DNA of 43,468 bases from Promethearchaeota archaeon (GCA_016839745.1 JAEOTS010000147.1:1-43468); one strand, 5' to 3'; positions 8,495 to 18,076 are shown, counted from the first letter of the stretch. Notes: generated from the sequence alone by a model not told the origin. Numbers and translations are program-made.

Positions 8495-9835
8495 ATGGAG
8501 AAAAAGAAAGTTGTTATAATTGGAGCTTTAGGAATGGATTTTCACCTATTCAACACAGTTTTTCGAGATAATGATGAATACGAAGTTGTCGCGTTCACTA
8601 TCGCTGGAGAACAAAATGTTGGAACAACCGAGGAGACACAAAGGAAATATCCGGCAGAATTAGCTGGTAAATTATATCCAAAGGGGATTCCAATGCTACC
8701 AGAAGAACATTTAGAAGAAATAATCAAGCATCATCAAATTGAAGAAGTGGTATTCGCGTATTCTGATGTTTCTCACGAAGAAGTAATGCACAAAGCATCT
8801 AGGGTTTTAGCTGCTGGAGCTAATTATCGATTAATTTCTGGGAAATTTACCCAGATCAAATCTAATAAACCAGTAGTTGCTATATGTGCGGTAAGGACAG
8901 GGTGCGGTAAAAGCCAAGTTTCACGGGCAACTTATCGGTATTTAATGAGTAAAGGATTTAAAGTTGTAGCAGTAAGAGAACCAATGCCTTATGGTGATTT
9001 AATAAAACAAAATGTGATGCGTTTTGAAAAATACGAAGATTTAGATAAATACGACTGTACTATAGAAGAACGAGAAGAGTACGAACCGTATATTGAACAG
9101 GGATTAGTGATATACTCTGGAGTTGATTACGAAAAAATCATACGGGAAGCTGAAAAGGAAGCCGATGTCATAATTTTCGACGGTGGAAATAATGAAATTT
9201 CGTTTTATGTTACTGATTTGTTGTTCATTGTTGTTGACCCATTAAGGCCGGGTCATGAAGTTAAATTTCATCCTGGAGAGGTTAACGCAAAATATGCTGA
9301 TGCGTTTGTCATTAATAAAATGAATAGCGCAAAACCTGAGGATGTTAAAATTGTTGAAGAGAATTTAGACAAGTTAAATCCTCTAGCTACTAAGATTTAT
9401 ACTAATTCTGTCGTAACGATCGAGGGTAATCAAGATTTTAAAGGAAAGAGAGTTCTAGTTGTAGAAGATGGTCCAACTCTAACACATGGAAATATGTCTT
9501 ATGGAGCAGGATATGTTGCTGCTCAAAATAGTGGAGCAATAATAGTAGATCCTCGACCCTACCTTACAGGTTCAATGAAAACTGTTTTTGAAGAATTCCC
9601 TCAAATTACTGAAATTATTCCTGCAATGGGTTATAACGATCAACAGATTAAGGATATGGAAGATACTTTGAATAAAGCGGAAGCTGAAGTTATTATAGAT
9701 GGCAGCCCAATAGATCTTGATAAATTAATAAAGAGTAATAAACCAATTGTGAGAGTCAACTACGATATCGAAGCTATAAAAAGTCCAACAATAGAAGAAG
9801 TACTCGATAACTTCATTACCAGATTTTTGAAATAA
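8495..9835 (+). CDS. Cyclic 2,3-diphosphoglycerate synthetase-like P-loop protein (COG2403)
   Basis: A 446-residue protein resembling the cyclic 2,3-diphosphoglycerate synthetase family. An N-terminal Rossmann-like part (KKVVIIGALGMDFHLFN) is followed by a P-loop, AVRTGCGKS at residues 132-140, and the conserved PYGDL and FDGGNNE stretches. True cPGS uses ATP to close 2,3-diphosphoglycerate into a cyclic anhydride, a solute of some methanogens and hyperthermophiles; many archaea and bacteria carry relatives of unproved function, so the reaction is a family-based guess. The frame is open from ATG 8396, but the first 33 codons are Asn/Tyr/Lys-rich and a TATA-like stretch (about 8455-8468) lies inside them. 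I therefore chose ATG 8495, which gives a natural N-terminus and a nearly leaderless transcript. Confidence 0.82.
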   Translation: MEKKKVVIIGALGMDFHLFNTVFRDNDEYEVVAFTIAGEQNVGTTEETQRKYPAELAGKLYPKGIPMLPEEHLEEIIKHHQIEEVVFAYSDVSHEEVMHKASRVLAAGANYRLISGKFTQIKSNKPVVAICAVRTGCGKSQVSRATYRYLMSKGFKVVAVREPMPYGDLIKQNVMRFEKYEDLDKYDCTIEEREEYEPYIEQGLVIYSGVDYEKIIREAEKEADVIIFDGGNNEISFYVTDLLFIVVDPLRPGHEVKFHPGEVNAKYADAFVINKMNSAKPEDVKIVEENLDKLNPLATKIYTNSVVTIEGNQDFKGKRVLVVEDGPTLTHGNMSYGAGYVAAQNSGAIIVDPRPYLTGSMKTVFEEFPQITEIIPAMGYNDQQIKDMEDTLNKAEAEVIIDGSPIDLDKLIKSNKPIVRVNYDIEAIKSPTIEEVLDNFITRFLK

Positions 9836-9940
9836 ACTTCTCTTTCTATTTTTTTCCAAATAAATCTTTGTTTCTAAAGAAATGTTTATATAATCAGAAG
9901 ACATAAGTGTAATTATACAATTTTATGAGGTCGAGAAAGT

Positions 9941-10345
9941 TTGGATGATTCAATAATTATTAAAATCAAAAACCACTTATCTGACAGAATAGAAGAGATT
10001 AGAGATGGGACGTACATTCCATACTACGAGAGATTTAAAGACTTGCCGGAATTCAGAGGAATCGAACAAGAAACTTTTGAAATCGCCCGAAGAGAGTGGT
10101 ATAAAGAAAATCTTCCTGCGTCTTATGTTAAACCTTTGGTTTTTGTTAAAAAGCGTTTAAAGAGGTCACTTACTAATGGATTCTGTTTCTTATTTATAGG
10201 AGTGATACTCCTTGTACTTGGCTTGGTGTATGGGGGAGGGAGTAATTGGTCTGGTGGATCTGAGACCATATTAATATGGATCGGCATAATTATAATGGTT
10301 TTTGGAATTATAATCCTATTATACAATAGGTTCAGAAAGTCTTAA
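9941..10345 (+). CDS. Small protein with two transmembrane segments, function unknown
   Basis: A 134-residue protein starting at TTG 9941 (MDDSIIIKIKNHL). The first 75 residues are soluble and charged, then come two hydrophobic segments at about 80-98 and 109-127, joined by a Gly/Ser-rich turn, and a short basic tail. This predicts a helical hairpin in the membrane with the N-terminal domain in the cytoplasm. I do not recognise the family. A TATA-like TTTATATAA lies about 50 bases upstream (9884-9893). Stop-to-start distance to the next gene is over 220 bases, so it is probably monocistronic. Confidence 0.6.
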   Translation: MDDSIIIKIKNHLSDRIEEIRDGTYIPYYERFKDLPEFRGIEQETFEIARREWYKENLPASYVKPLVFVKKRLKRSLTNGFCFLFIGVILLVLGLVYGGGSNWSGGSETILIWIGIIIMVFGIIILLYNRFRKS

Positions 10346-10567
10346 TGATGGATGATGTTTAGTGTAGGAATAATTTACAGTTAATTTAATTAATAGATTT
10401 TTGAATTAAAACTACTCGCTATTTTTTAGGAACTCTAGTTTTCACGGATTTCGAAAGATTTTATTTGCAAGTATTTGGGGGAGAAGAGATAATATTAATT
10501 TTTATTGTTTAATACACTCAGTATTATATATTAATATTTGATTTGCTATTTATCTTGGTGATAATTT
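10346..10567. other. Gene-free spacer before the AOR gene
   Basis: An AT-rich stretch without an open frame or RNA gene that I could recognise. ATTATATATTAAT near 10523-10535, about 35 bases before the TTG start of the next gene, is the likely TATA box of the redox operon. Confidence 0.4.
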
Positions 10568-12748
10568 TTGATTTTAGCTGAAAAAAGATATGAACTTCGC
10601 GATGTCCAGAAAGGATATACTAACAGAACGCTCTACATTAATCTCGCCAATAACAAGATTGAGATAAAACCCGTCACCGCCGGAATGAAAGAGAATTTTA
10701 TCGGAGGGAAAGGATTCGATCTTTGGCTCATGTGGAATGGACTCCCGCAAGATAAAATTGTTAAATGGAACGATTCTGAGAACGAAATTTGTATCTCTTC
10801 TGGACCGTTAGGTGGAAACATCTTTTATCCTGGTTCTGGAAAGTCAATAGTCACAACGGTTTCTCCCTTGACAGATATCATTATAGATTCTAATGTGGGC
10901 GGATATTTCGGTCCTTATTTGAAATTCTCGGGGTTTGACGCAATCGAAATTCAAGGAAAAGCTGAAAAAGAAGTAATTGTACATATAGATGGTGTCGAGG
11001 GACTTGTTCAAATCAAACAAGTTGAAGAATCTGAAGGCTTATCTAAATACTCTCACGAATTGACACAACAGCTTACCGAACATTACGCTCAAGACGATAG
11101 AGAAAAACAACGAATTTCGGTAGTAAGCACAGGTCCTGCTGCAAAACACACCAATTGGGGACTGTTAAACTTTTCGTGGTACGTCCCTGGTCGTAAATGG
11201 GCGTCAAGTAAGCAAGCGGGACGAGGGGGGGTTGGCACCGTTTTTGCTGATAAAAATGTCAAAGCATTAGTGTGTCGTTCTCCAAAGGTAACCGTTGGTT
11301 CAAACAATCCTGCTAATTTAGAACAAGCAAGAAAAATCGGCATCGCACACACTCAAGAAATAATTAAACTTGATCCTGTCCAGAACGAAATGCGAAGAGT
11401 GGGAACTGGACACCTTCCAGACATTATGAATGTTACAGATCTCCTACCAACAGAAAACTTTCGATTTGGAGCTCACAGAGAAATTCGAGGAAAAAACATC
11501 CCTTATAATAGGGAGATCATGAGAGAGATATACTCTGGGAAAGAAGGAGGGGATGGGTGTTGGATTGGTTGTACTGTTAGCTGTTCTCACTACTCAGAGG
11601 GATACGAAATTCGAACAGGTCCTTTTAAGGGTCAGAAATTAATTGTTGATGGCCCAGAATACGAAACTATAGCCGGTTGTGGCTCAAACTGGGGTGTTTG
11701 GGACCCAAAATGGGTTTTAGAAGTAAATTTCTATTGCGATACATATGGTATAGATACTATCTCAGTTGGCACTGGAATCGCGTTTGTAATGGAGTGTTTT
11801 GAAGCGGGTATTCTCAATAAGGAAAGAACCGGCGGATTAGAATTAAATTTCGGAAATGCCGAAGCTGCGGTTGAGCTGATTCATCAAATGGCTAAAGGTG
11901 AAGAATTTGGAATTATCGTAGGAAAAGGTATTAAATCCATGAAGAATTATTTTGTGGAAAAATTCGGAGCAGATCCAAAATTCGTTCAAGATATCGGTAT
12001 GGAACACAAAGGATTAGAATTTTCCGAGTACGTAACGAAAGAATCGTTAGCACAACAAGGTGGATATGGGTTAACAAACAAAGGACCGCAACACGACGAA
12101 GCATGGCTGATATTTGACGATGTCATTCGAAATTCGATTCCCACATTTAAAGATAAAGCTAAAGCATTACAATATTTTCCACTATGGAGAACTTGGTTCG
12201 GATTATGTGGTTTATGTAAGTTACCTTGGAATGATATCCAACCGGAAAGTCAAGCAGATTACCCCATCAAGGATCCAGACACAGGAGAGTTAGTTCGCGC
12301 CAAAATTCCTGATCACCAAAAATGGTATGCAGAATATTTCTCAGCAGTTACAGGACGAGAATCGACTATAGAAGATCTTCTTTTAATGTCAGAACGAGTT
12401 TATACTTTTCAAAGGATATTTAACATAAGATTAGGTAAAGGACTCCGAGAAAACGATTCGAATCTACCTTATAGGGCTGTTGGACCAGTTACTCCTCTCG
12501 AATATGAAAGTCGCGCTGAAAGGTATGACAATCAGTTAAAAGAGATGAATATTGATATAGGGGGAATGTCTACTGAAGAGAAGATTAAAATACTCCGTAA
12601 ACATCGAGAAGAGCAATACGAGAAGCTCCAAGATGCGGTTTACTCGGAACGAGGCTGGAATAAAAACGGTTGCCCCACGATTGCGACTGTAAAAAGGTTA
12701 GGAATAGATTTTCATAAAATAATAGCTATTATTGCTCCTTATCAATAA
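10568..12748 (+). CDS. Aldehyde:ferredoxin oxidoreductase family (tungstopterin enzyme)
   Basis: A 726-residue AOR-family enzyme, somewhat longer than the usual 600-650. The N-terminal GYTNRTLYINLANNKI region and GGKGFD fit the first domain that binds bis-tungstopterin. The [4Fe-4S] ligands appear as C331-x3-C335-x3-C339 plus a C-terminal pair at Cys547 and Cys550 (GLCGLCKLPWND). The usual spacing of the first two cysteines is x2, so one extra residue here is notable. Family members oxidise aldehydes to acids with ferredoxin as acceptor; some relatives (BamB) act in other redox systems. It starts at TTG 10568 and is followed after about 25 bases by two flavoprotein subunits, which suggests co-transcription and possibly shared electron flow. 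The aldehyde is unknown; glutamate semialdehyde is a contextual guess. Confidence 0.88.
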   Translation: MILAEKRYELRDVQKGYTNRTLYINLANNKIEIKPVTAGMKENFIGGKGFDLWLMWNGLPQDKIVKWNDSENEICISSGPLGGNIFYPGSGKSIVTTVSPLTDIIIDSNVGGYFGPYLKFSGFDAIEIQGKAEKEVIVHIDGVEGLVQIKQVEESEGLSKYSHELTQQLTEHYAQDDREKQRISVVSTGPAAKHTNWGLLNFSWYVPGRKWASSKQAGRGGVGTVFADKNVKALVCRSPKVTVGSNNPANLEQARKIGIAHTQEIIKLDPVQNEMRRVGTGHLPDIMNVTDLLPTENFRFGAHREIRGKNIPYNREIMREIYSGKEGGDGCWIGCTVSCSHYSEGYEIRTGPFKGQKLIVDGPEYETIAGCGSNWGVWDPKWVLEVNFYCDTYGIDTISVGTGIAFVMECFEAGILNKERTGGLELNFGNAEAAVELIHQMAKGEEFGIIVGKGIKSMKNYFVEKFGADPKFVQDIGMEHKGLEFSEYVTKESLAQQGGYGLTNKGPQHDEAWLIFDDVIRNSIPTFKDKAKALQYFPLWRTWFGLCGLCKLPWNDIQPESQADYPIKDPDTGELVRAKIPDHQKWYAEYFSAVTGRESTIEDLLLMSERVYTFQRIFNIRLGKGLRENDSNLPYRAVGPVTPLEYESRAERYDNQLKEMNIDIGGMSTEEKIKILRKHREEQYEKLQDAVYSERGWNKNGCPTIATVKRLGIDFHKIIAIIAPYQ

Positions 12749-12775
12749 AAACGAATTATGCAAACCTGATTCTTG

Positions 12776-14860
12776 ATGGAAAATATAACTAAACACCCCA
12801 TTCTGGAAATTCCCGACAAGAAAAAGATAGACTTCAAATTCGATGGGAAACTTCTGTACGGATTTGAGGGGATGGTTATATCGTCTGCTCTTTTTTTAAA
12901 TAAAATTAAGATATTTGGACATCATGTTAAAGATCACAGTCCGCAAGGATTGTTTTGCGCAAATGGTCAGTGTTCTCAATGTAACGTAATCGCGGATGGC
13001 GTTCCCGTGAAAGCGTGCATGACTCCCTTAACGAAAGGGATGACAATTGAGAGCTGTAATGGTTTGCCAGAATTACCTTCGGAAGATAGTCGTGTTGAAG
13101 TTAGAGATATAGAAATAATAAATACTGATGTTCTCGTAATAGGAGGAGGTCCTGCGGGACTTTCGGCTACGAAAATTTTGGGAGAAAATAATATTGAAGT
13201 TATCCTTGTAGACGATAAATCAAGATTAGGTGGAAAATTAGTACTTCAAACTCATAAATTCTTTGGTTCTCAAGAGGATGTATATGCGGGCACACGCGGT
13301 ATAGATATAGGAAATATACTTGGAGATATAGTATCCAATCTTGATTCAGTAAAGATTTGGGTCAACAGTATAGTTTTAGCCATATTCAGCGACGAATTAG
13401 TTGGGATTATAAAGGATATGGACGAATACGTTTTGATTAAACCTAAGTACTTACTAATTGCAACTGGAGCAAGAGAAAAGATGCTAGTTTTTCCCGGAAA
13501 CACGCTTCCTGGGGTGTATGGTGCTGGTGCGTTTCAAACTTTAGTAAATCGAGATTTGATAAAAGCAGCGGAAAATGTGTTCATTGTTGGAGGGGGTAAT
13601 GTCGGATTAATAGCGGGATATCATGCAATTCAAGCAGGAATAAAAGTCGTGGGCTTGGTTGAAGCTTTACCCAAATGTGGAGGATATAAAGTCCACGAAG
13701 ACAAATTAAAAAGGTTAGGCGTTCCTATCTATACGAATCATACAGTTATATCTGCAAATGGTCAAGATAAACTTGAATCCGTGACTATTGGAAAGTTGAC
13801 AGATAGTTGGGATATTGAACCTGGTTCCGAAAAGACATTTGCTTGCGATACATTATTAATTGCAGTTGGATTAGATCCTGTCGATGAGTTTTATTATAAA
13901 GCACAGCAATTTAACATGAAAGTATGGATAGCGGGTGACGCTCAAGAAATAGCGGAGGCTTCTGCTGCAATTTTTACCGGTAAAATTGAAGCGCTAAAAA
14001 TTTTAAAAGAAATGGGAATTTCAATTGCCGAAAATCTTGAAGAGTTAGAAGATTTTGCGAATTTAATGAAAGCGAAACCTCCTGACCCTATTCAAACAGA
14101 AGTGGTAGATAAAGAAGAAGGTATCTTTCCACTATTTCATTGTAATCAAGAAATACCGTGCAACCCTTGTACGAGTGTGTGTCCTCAACAGCAAATCAAG
14201 ACGGTTGACGATTTGATTACTCAATTACCGTATTTTACCGACGACCAAGATTGTATTGGTTGTGGAAAATGCGTAGCAGTGTGTCCGGGATTAGCTATCA
14301 CTTTAGTTGATTATAGAAAAGATAATAAATCTCCAATAGTTACTTTCCCTTTAGAATTGACTTCTGAAAAGATTGAAGTCGGTCGAAAAGTCATGGTTGT
14401 TGGTAACGATGGGGAATTGGGTGAATTTGAAGTTACGAGAGCACGATTTCTCAAAGAATTTCCAAAAACCCAATTAGTCTCAGTTAGATTACCTTCGGAA
14501 ATCGCAAAGTTTGCTGTTGGGATTAAACTTATAAAATCAATTTATACCGAACCTATGGATCTCTATCAGCAATCATACACAGATGACGATATTATCGTAT
14601 GTAGATGCGAGAGAGTTTCGGTAGGAGAGGTACGAAAGTGGATTCGTTATGGAGTGCGTGATTTTAACGAATTAAAAGCATTAACTAAGGCTGGAATGGG
14701 AGCTTGTGGGGGGAAAACCTGCACCTCGCTGATTAATAGAATCTTCCGAGAGGAAGGGATAAAACAAGAAAACATTACTTCAGGCACGAAACGACCATTA
14801 TTTGTAGAAGTTCCAATGGGCGCATTCGCGGGAATAAAATCAAAGAAAGGGAGTAAATAA
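12776..14860 (+). CDS. Multi-domain FAD/NAD(P) iron-sulfur oxidoreductase (HcnA/HcnB-, OoxA-like, with 2[4Fe-4S])
   Basis: A 694-residue electron-transfer flavoprotein with domains in this order: [2Fe-2S] ferredoxin-like domain (Cys61, 66, 69, 81); FAD-binding GGGPAG at 123-128; NAD(P)-binding VGGGNVG at 271-277; a ferredoxin insert with two cysteine sets (456, 462, 465, 469 and 493, 496, 499, 503) for two [4Fe-4S] clusters; and a BFD-like [2Fe-2S] domain (Cys609, 611, 644, 649). Such subunits partner DAO-family dehydrogenases in hydrogen cyanide synthase, opine oxidases, sarcosine oxidase and archaeal dye-linked proline dehydrogenase. The partner gene follows after 2 bases. I prefer ATG 12776 to TTG 12773. 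The clusters could pass electrons from the partner to NAD or ferredoxin. Confidence 0.87.
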   Translation: MENITKHPILEIPDKKKIDFKFDGKLLYGFEGMVISSALFLNKIKIFGHHVKDHSPQGLFCANGQCSQCNVIADGVPVKACMTPLTKGMTIESCNGLPELPSEDSRVEVRDIEIINTDVLVIGGGPAGLSATKILGENNIEVILVDDKSRLGGKLVLQTHKFFGSQEDVYAGTRGIDIGNILGDIVSNLDSVKIWVNSIVLAIFSDELVGIIKDMDEYVLIKPKYLLIATGAREKMLVFPGNTLPGVYGAGAFQTLVNRDLIKAAENVFIVGGGNVGLIAGYHAIQAGIKVVGLVEALPKCGGYKVHEDKLKRLGVPIYTNHTVISANGQDKLESVTIGKLTDSWDIEPGSEKTFACDTLLIAVGLDPVDEFYYKAQQFNMKVWIAGDAQEIAEASAAIFTGKIEALKILKEMGISIAENLEELEDFANLMKAKPPDPIQTEVVDKEEGIFPLFHCNQEIPCNPCTSVCPQQQIKTVDDLITQLPYFTDDQDCIGCGKCVAVCPGLAITLVDYRKDNKSPIVTFPLELTSEKIEVGRKVMVVGNDGELGEFEVTRARFLKEFPKTQLVSVRLPSEIAKFAVGIKLIKSIYTEPMDLYQQSYTDDDIIVCRCERVSVGEVRKWIRYGVRDFNELKALTKAGMGACGGKTCTSLINRIFREEGIKQENITSGTKRPLFVEVPMGAFAGIKSKKGSK

Positions 14861-14862
14861 TC

Positions 14863-16029
14863 TTGGTGGAATACGACGTTATTATCATAGGAGCTGGAAG
14901 TGTAGGCGTCCCAACTGCTTTAGCGACAGCCAAAAGCGGACTTAAAACGCTTGTACTTGATGAATTACCTTCTGTTGCTCAAGGCGATAATAAACATGCA
15001 ATTGGAGGAATTAGAGCGACTCACTCCCTTAAAAGCAAGATATGGTTATGTCAAAGATCAATAGAAATATTTGCTTCTTGGAAAGAATTGTTTGGGGACG
15101 ATATATGGTGGGAACAAGGTGGTTATTGTTTTCTTGCGTTTACTAACGAACACGAACAAATGTTGAAAGCTACAGTTCGAGAGCAAAAAGAATTCGGGTT
15201 AAACATAAACTATGTAGATGCTGAAAAAATCAGAGGTTTAGTACCTGGAATAAACAATGAGAATTTAAGAGGTGGTACATTTAGTCCTGAAGATGGAAAT
15301 TCGTCTCCTTTATTAGCTCTTCATGCTTTTTATCGTAAATCAAAAGAATACGGAGCAGAATATACTTTTAATGAAACTGTTACTGAAATCAAAACGCAGA
15401 GAAAAAGAATAATTGGTGTAAAAACAAACAAAACTGAATATAAAGCTCAAACAATTGTTAATTCAGCGGGAGCTCACGCAAAAAACATAGGTGACATGCT
15501 AAATATTGATTTACCCGTCATTCCAGAAAGTCATGAGGCAGGGATCACTGAGCCCGTTAAAAAAAAATTTTCTACGATGGTGGTCGATATAAAACCTGCT
15601 ACAGATAAGAAGTTTGGAAATTCAAAAAATTACTATTTCTATCAGAATAAAGAGGGTAAAATTATTTTTTGCCTCACGCCAGACCCTAATATTCCCGGAC
15701 TAGATCGTTTAGAAACTAGTGTATTCTTACCACAAATCGCAAAACGTATGGTTAATTTACTCCCACGATTAAAAAATATTAAAATAAGAAGAACCTGGAG
15801 GGGATTGTATCCTATGACTCCTGATGGAAACCCTATAATTGGTAAGGTTGATGATATTGAAGGATATATTAATGCTGTAGGCATGTGTGGACAGGGTTTT
15901 ATGATTGGTCCTGGACTTGGCGAACTTCTTAGCCGCTTAATCACAGAAAAGCTTAGCTCAAAAGATTATCAAATGCTAGAAGAACTTGGTTACAGCCGCG
16001 ATTATTATAAAATAGAAGATTTGAAGTAA
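14863..16029 (+). CDS. DAO-family FAD-dependent amino acid dehydrogenase subunit
   Basis: A 388-residue flavoprotein with N-terminal dinucleotide-binding VIIGAGSVGVPTALATAKSG and C-terminal GMCGQGFMIGPGLGELLSRLI, both typical of the sarcosine oxidase beta / proline dehydrogenase beta / HcnC group. It would oxidise a secondary or primary amine such as proline, sarcosine or an opine and hand electrons to the preceding subunit. The gap to that gene is only 2 bases (stop 14858-14860, TTG 14863; GTG 14866 is an alternative), with AAAGAAAGGGAG as ribosome site, so the two are surely translated together. The ornithine carbamoyltransferase gene follows after 53 bases. The substrate is not certain; proline fits the ornithine context best, and an arginine-type opine would fit as well. 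Confidence 0.85.
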   Translation: MVEYDVIIIGAGSVGVPTALATAKSGLKTLVLDELPSVAQGDNKHAIGGIRATHSLKSKIWLCQRSIEIFASWKELFGDDIWWEQGGYCFLAFTNEHEQMLKATVREQKEFGLNINYVDAEKIRGLVPGINNENLRGGTFSPEDGNSSPLLALHAFYRKSKEYGAEYTFNETVTEIKTQRKRIIGVKTNKTEYKAQTIVNSAGAHAKNIGDMLNIDLPVIPESHEAGITEPVKKKFSTMVVDIKPATDKKFGNSKNYYFYQNKEGKIIFCLTPDPNIPGLDRLETSVFLPQIAKRMVNLLPRLKNIKIRRTWRGLYPMTPDGNPIIGKVDDIEGYINAVGMCGQGFMIGPGLGELLSRLITEKLSSKDYQMLEELGYSRDYYKIEDLK

Positions 16030-16082
16030 AAAATATAAAGTATAATCTGATATATTCATTAAAACGATAAATTGATGTTAAA

Positions 16083-17015
16083 ATGGTACGCCATTTATTA
16101 AAAATTTCTGATTTTACAAAGGCTGAAATTGAGAAGATTATAGATAAAGCAATAGAGATAAAAAATAATCCCCAAGATTTTGAGTCTGCTTTGAGAGGAG
16201 AAACGCTTTTAATGATTTTTGAAAAGCCTTCTCTGAGAACAAGAATCTCTTTTGAAGTAGGTATGCAACAACTAGGAGGTCATGCGATATTCTATTCGAT
16301 AAAGGATTCTCCACTTGGGAGGAAGGAAAATATACACGATACTGCTAAGGCTGCATCTAAATATATTAATTTAATGGCTGCGAGATTGTTTAAAAGACAT
16401 GATATGTGGGATTTAGCTAAATATGCAGATGTTCCTGTAATTAATATGCTTGACGATTTCGCACATCCTTGCCAAATAATGGGAGATTTCTTAACTATAA
16501 AAGAGAAAAAAGGAAGACTGAATAATCTTAAAATTAGTTATTTCGGAGATGCTTATAACAATGTAACTTACGATTTAATGCGGATTGCTGCGATTTTTGG
16601 TTTAGAATTAGATGTTGCCTGTCCTGTTGGATCAGAATACACACCTGAACAAGGAGTCCTTGATGAAGTCTCTAAAATCTCAAAAGAAACTGGGGCATAC
16701 ATAAATATTATCCATGATGCCTATAATGCTGCGAGAGATTCTGATATAGTTTATACCGACTCCTGGATGTCGTATGGCATTCCAGTTGAAAAGGAGGAGG
16801 AACGACGGATAATTTTCACACCGTTCCAAGTTAACTCACAGATAATGGAAACTGCAAAATCAGACGCAATTTTTATGAACTGTTTACCAGCCAAACGAGG
16901 TTATGAACAAACTGCTGAAGTTATAGATGGACCTCAATCCTTTGTTTTCGATCAGGCAGAAAATAGATTACACAGTCAAAAAGCAATTATGCTCTTTTTA
17001 CGAGATAAATTTTAA
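16083..17015 (+). CDS. Ornithine carbamoyltransferase family protein (catabolic context)
   Basis: A 310-residue transcarbamylase of normal OTC length. The carbamoyl-phosphate loop reads SLRTR (residues 50-54) where STRTR is most common; HPCQ is at 128-131; the ornithine-binding loop reads DSWMSYG (226-232) where OTCs have DxxxSMG; NCLPAKRG (266-273) is normal. The stretch GDAYNNVTYD at 155-164, where OTCs have an NNxxNS-like motif, is also changed. The family is certain; the second substrate is probably ornithine but could be a related amine. Placed directly before carbamate kinase, it most likely works in the catabolic direction: citrulline plus phosphate to ornithine plus carbamoyl phosphate. 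Confidence 0.85.
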   Translation: MVRHLLKISDFTKAEIEKIIDKAIEIKNNPQDFESALRGETLLMIFEKPSLRTRISFEVGMQQLGGHAIFYSIKDSPLGRKENIHDTAKAASKYINLMAARLFKRHDMWDLAKYADVPVINMLDDFAHPCQIMGDFLTIKEKKGRLNNLKISYFGDAYNNVTYDLMRIAAIFGLELDVACPVGSEYTPEQGVLDEVSKISKETGAYINIIHDAYNAARDSDIVYTDSWMSYGIPVEKEEERRIIFTPFQVNSQIMETAKSDAIFMNCLPAKRGYEQTAEVIDGPQSFVFDQAENRLHSQKAIMLFLRDKF

Positions 17016-17138
17016 AAATTTTCCTTTTCATATCATTATTGATATTGTACCACATTAAAGAGAAAAGCTTTAAATAAAAAGTAAAATATTATTATTTTTC
17101 ATTTGCTTTAATATTGTTTGTTGTAAAGGTTCTCTTGA

Positions 17139-18053
17139 ATGAAAACATTAATCGTTGCGCTTGGAGGAAATGCCCTCATTAAACCGGGGGAAAGAGGAAC
17201 CCCGGAACAAATGATTAATAACTTACAAGCCCCCATAAAGCAAATTGCTGAATTATCTGAAGATTATAATGTCGTTATTACTCACGGGAATGGTCCTCAA
17301 GTAGGAGCACTTCTCTTACAACAAGAAGCAACTGATGAGATTACGAGAATGCCTTTACAAATTTTAGTAGCTGAAACTCAAGGACAAATTGGCTTCTTAA
17401 TTGAATCTACGCTCGACGAAGAACTCATGCGTCTTGGTACAGATATGAAAAAATATTTTCTCACTGTACTAACCTATGTAGAAGTTAATCCAAATGATAG
17501 AGCATTTATACGACCTACCAAACCAATTGGACCTTCATACAAAAGAAAGCGCCCTGGTTATGTGAAAACATCAAAAGGATGGAGACATGTAGTTCCCTCA
17601 CCAAAACCTTTAAGAATTGTCCAATCGCGAGAAATTAAAAAGTTAATGCAAGAAAATTTTATCGTTATATCTTGTGGAGGTGGTGGCGTTCCCGTTATTA
17701 AAGACGGTAAGCGCTTTCAAGGTGTTGAAGCTGTTATAGATAAAGATTTGGCAAGTGCAAAATTGGGGGAACAGATTAATGCAGAAATCCTTATAATTGC
17801 CACTGATGTCGAAAAAGTAGCATTAAATTACGGTAGAGTAGATTATAAATACCTAGATAAAGTTTCAACTGCAGACGCTAAAGATTATCTAAGGCAAGGA
17901 CATTTTCCTCCGGGAAGTATGGGTCCTAAAATACAAGCAGTAATTAATTTTCTAGAAGCTGGTGGCGAACAAGCAATTATAACTTCAATTGAAAAAATTA
18001 AAGAGGCGTTAGAAGGAAAGGCTGGCACTCATTTCTTCATAGAAGAAAGTTAA
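17139..18053 (+). CDS. arcC: Carbamate kinase
   Basis: This 304-residue protein has the amino-acid-kinase fold and clear carbamate kinase signatures: VALGGNALIKPGERGT at the N-terminus, THGNGPQVG, and GGGGVPV in the central region. It transfers phosphate from carbamoyl phosphate to ADP, giving ATP, CO2 and ammonia in the cytoplasm. It sits 124 bases after the carbamoyltransferase gene; a TATA-like GCTTTAAATA near 17067-17076 may give it its own promoter. No arginine deiminase is present in the window, so citrulline must come from elsewhere in the genome or from outside the cell. Confidence 0.95.
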   Translation: MKTLIVALGGNALIKPGERGTPEQMINNLQAPIKQIAELSEDYNVVITHGNGPQVGALLLQQEATDEITRMPLQILVAETQGQIGFLIESTLDEELMRLGTDMKKYFLTVLTYVEVNPNDRAFIRPTKPIGPSYKRKRPGYVKTSKGWRHVVPSPKPLRIVQSREIKKLMQENFIVISCGGGGVPVIKDGKRFQGVEAVIDKDLASAKLGEQINAEILIIATDVEKVALNYGRVDYKYLDKVSTADAKDYLRQGHFPPGSMGPKIQAVINFLEAGGEQAIITSIEKIKEALEGKAGTHFFIEES

Positions 18054-18076
18054 ATCTAATAAAAAATGAACATAAA

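Noticed and set aside
10346..10567. tRNA or structured RNA in the larger spacers
   Set aside because: By eye no T-loop (GGTTCRA) or cloverleaf was found here or in the other spacers; a covariance search was not possible.
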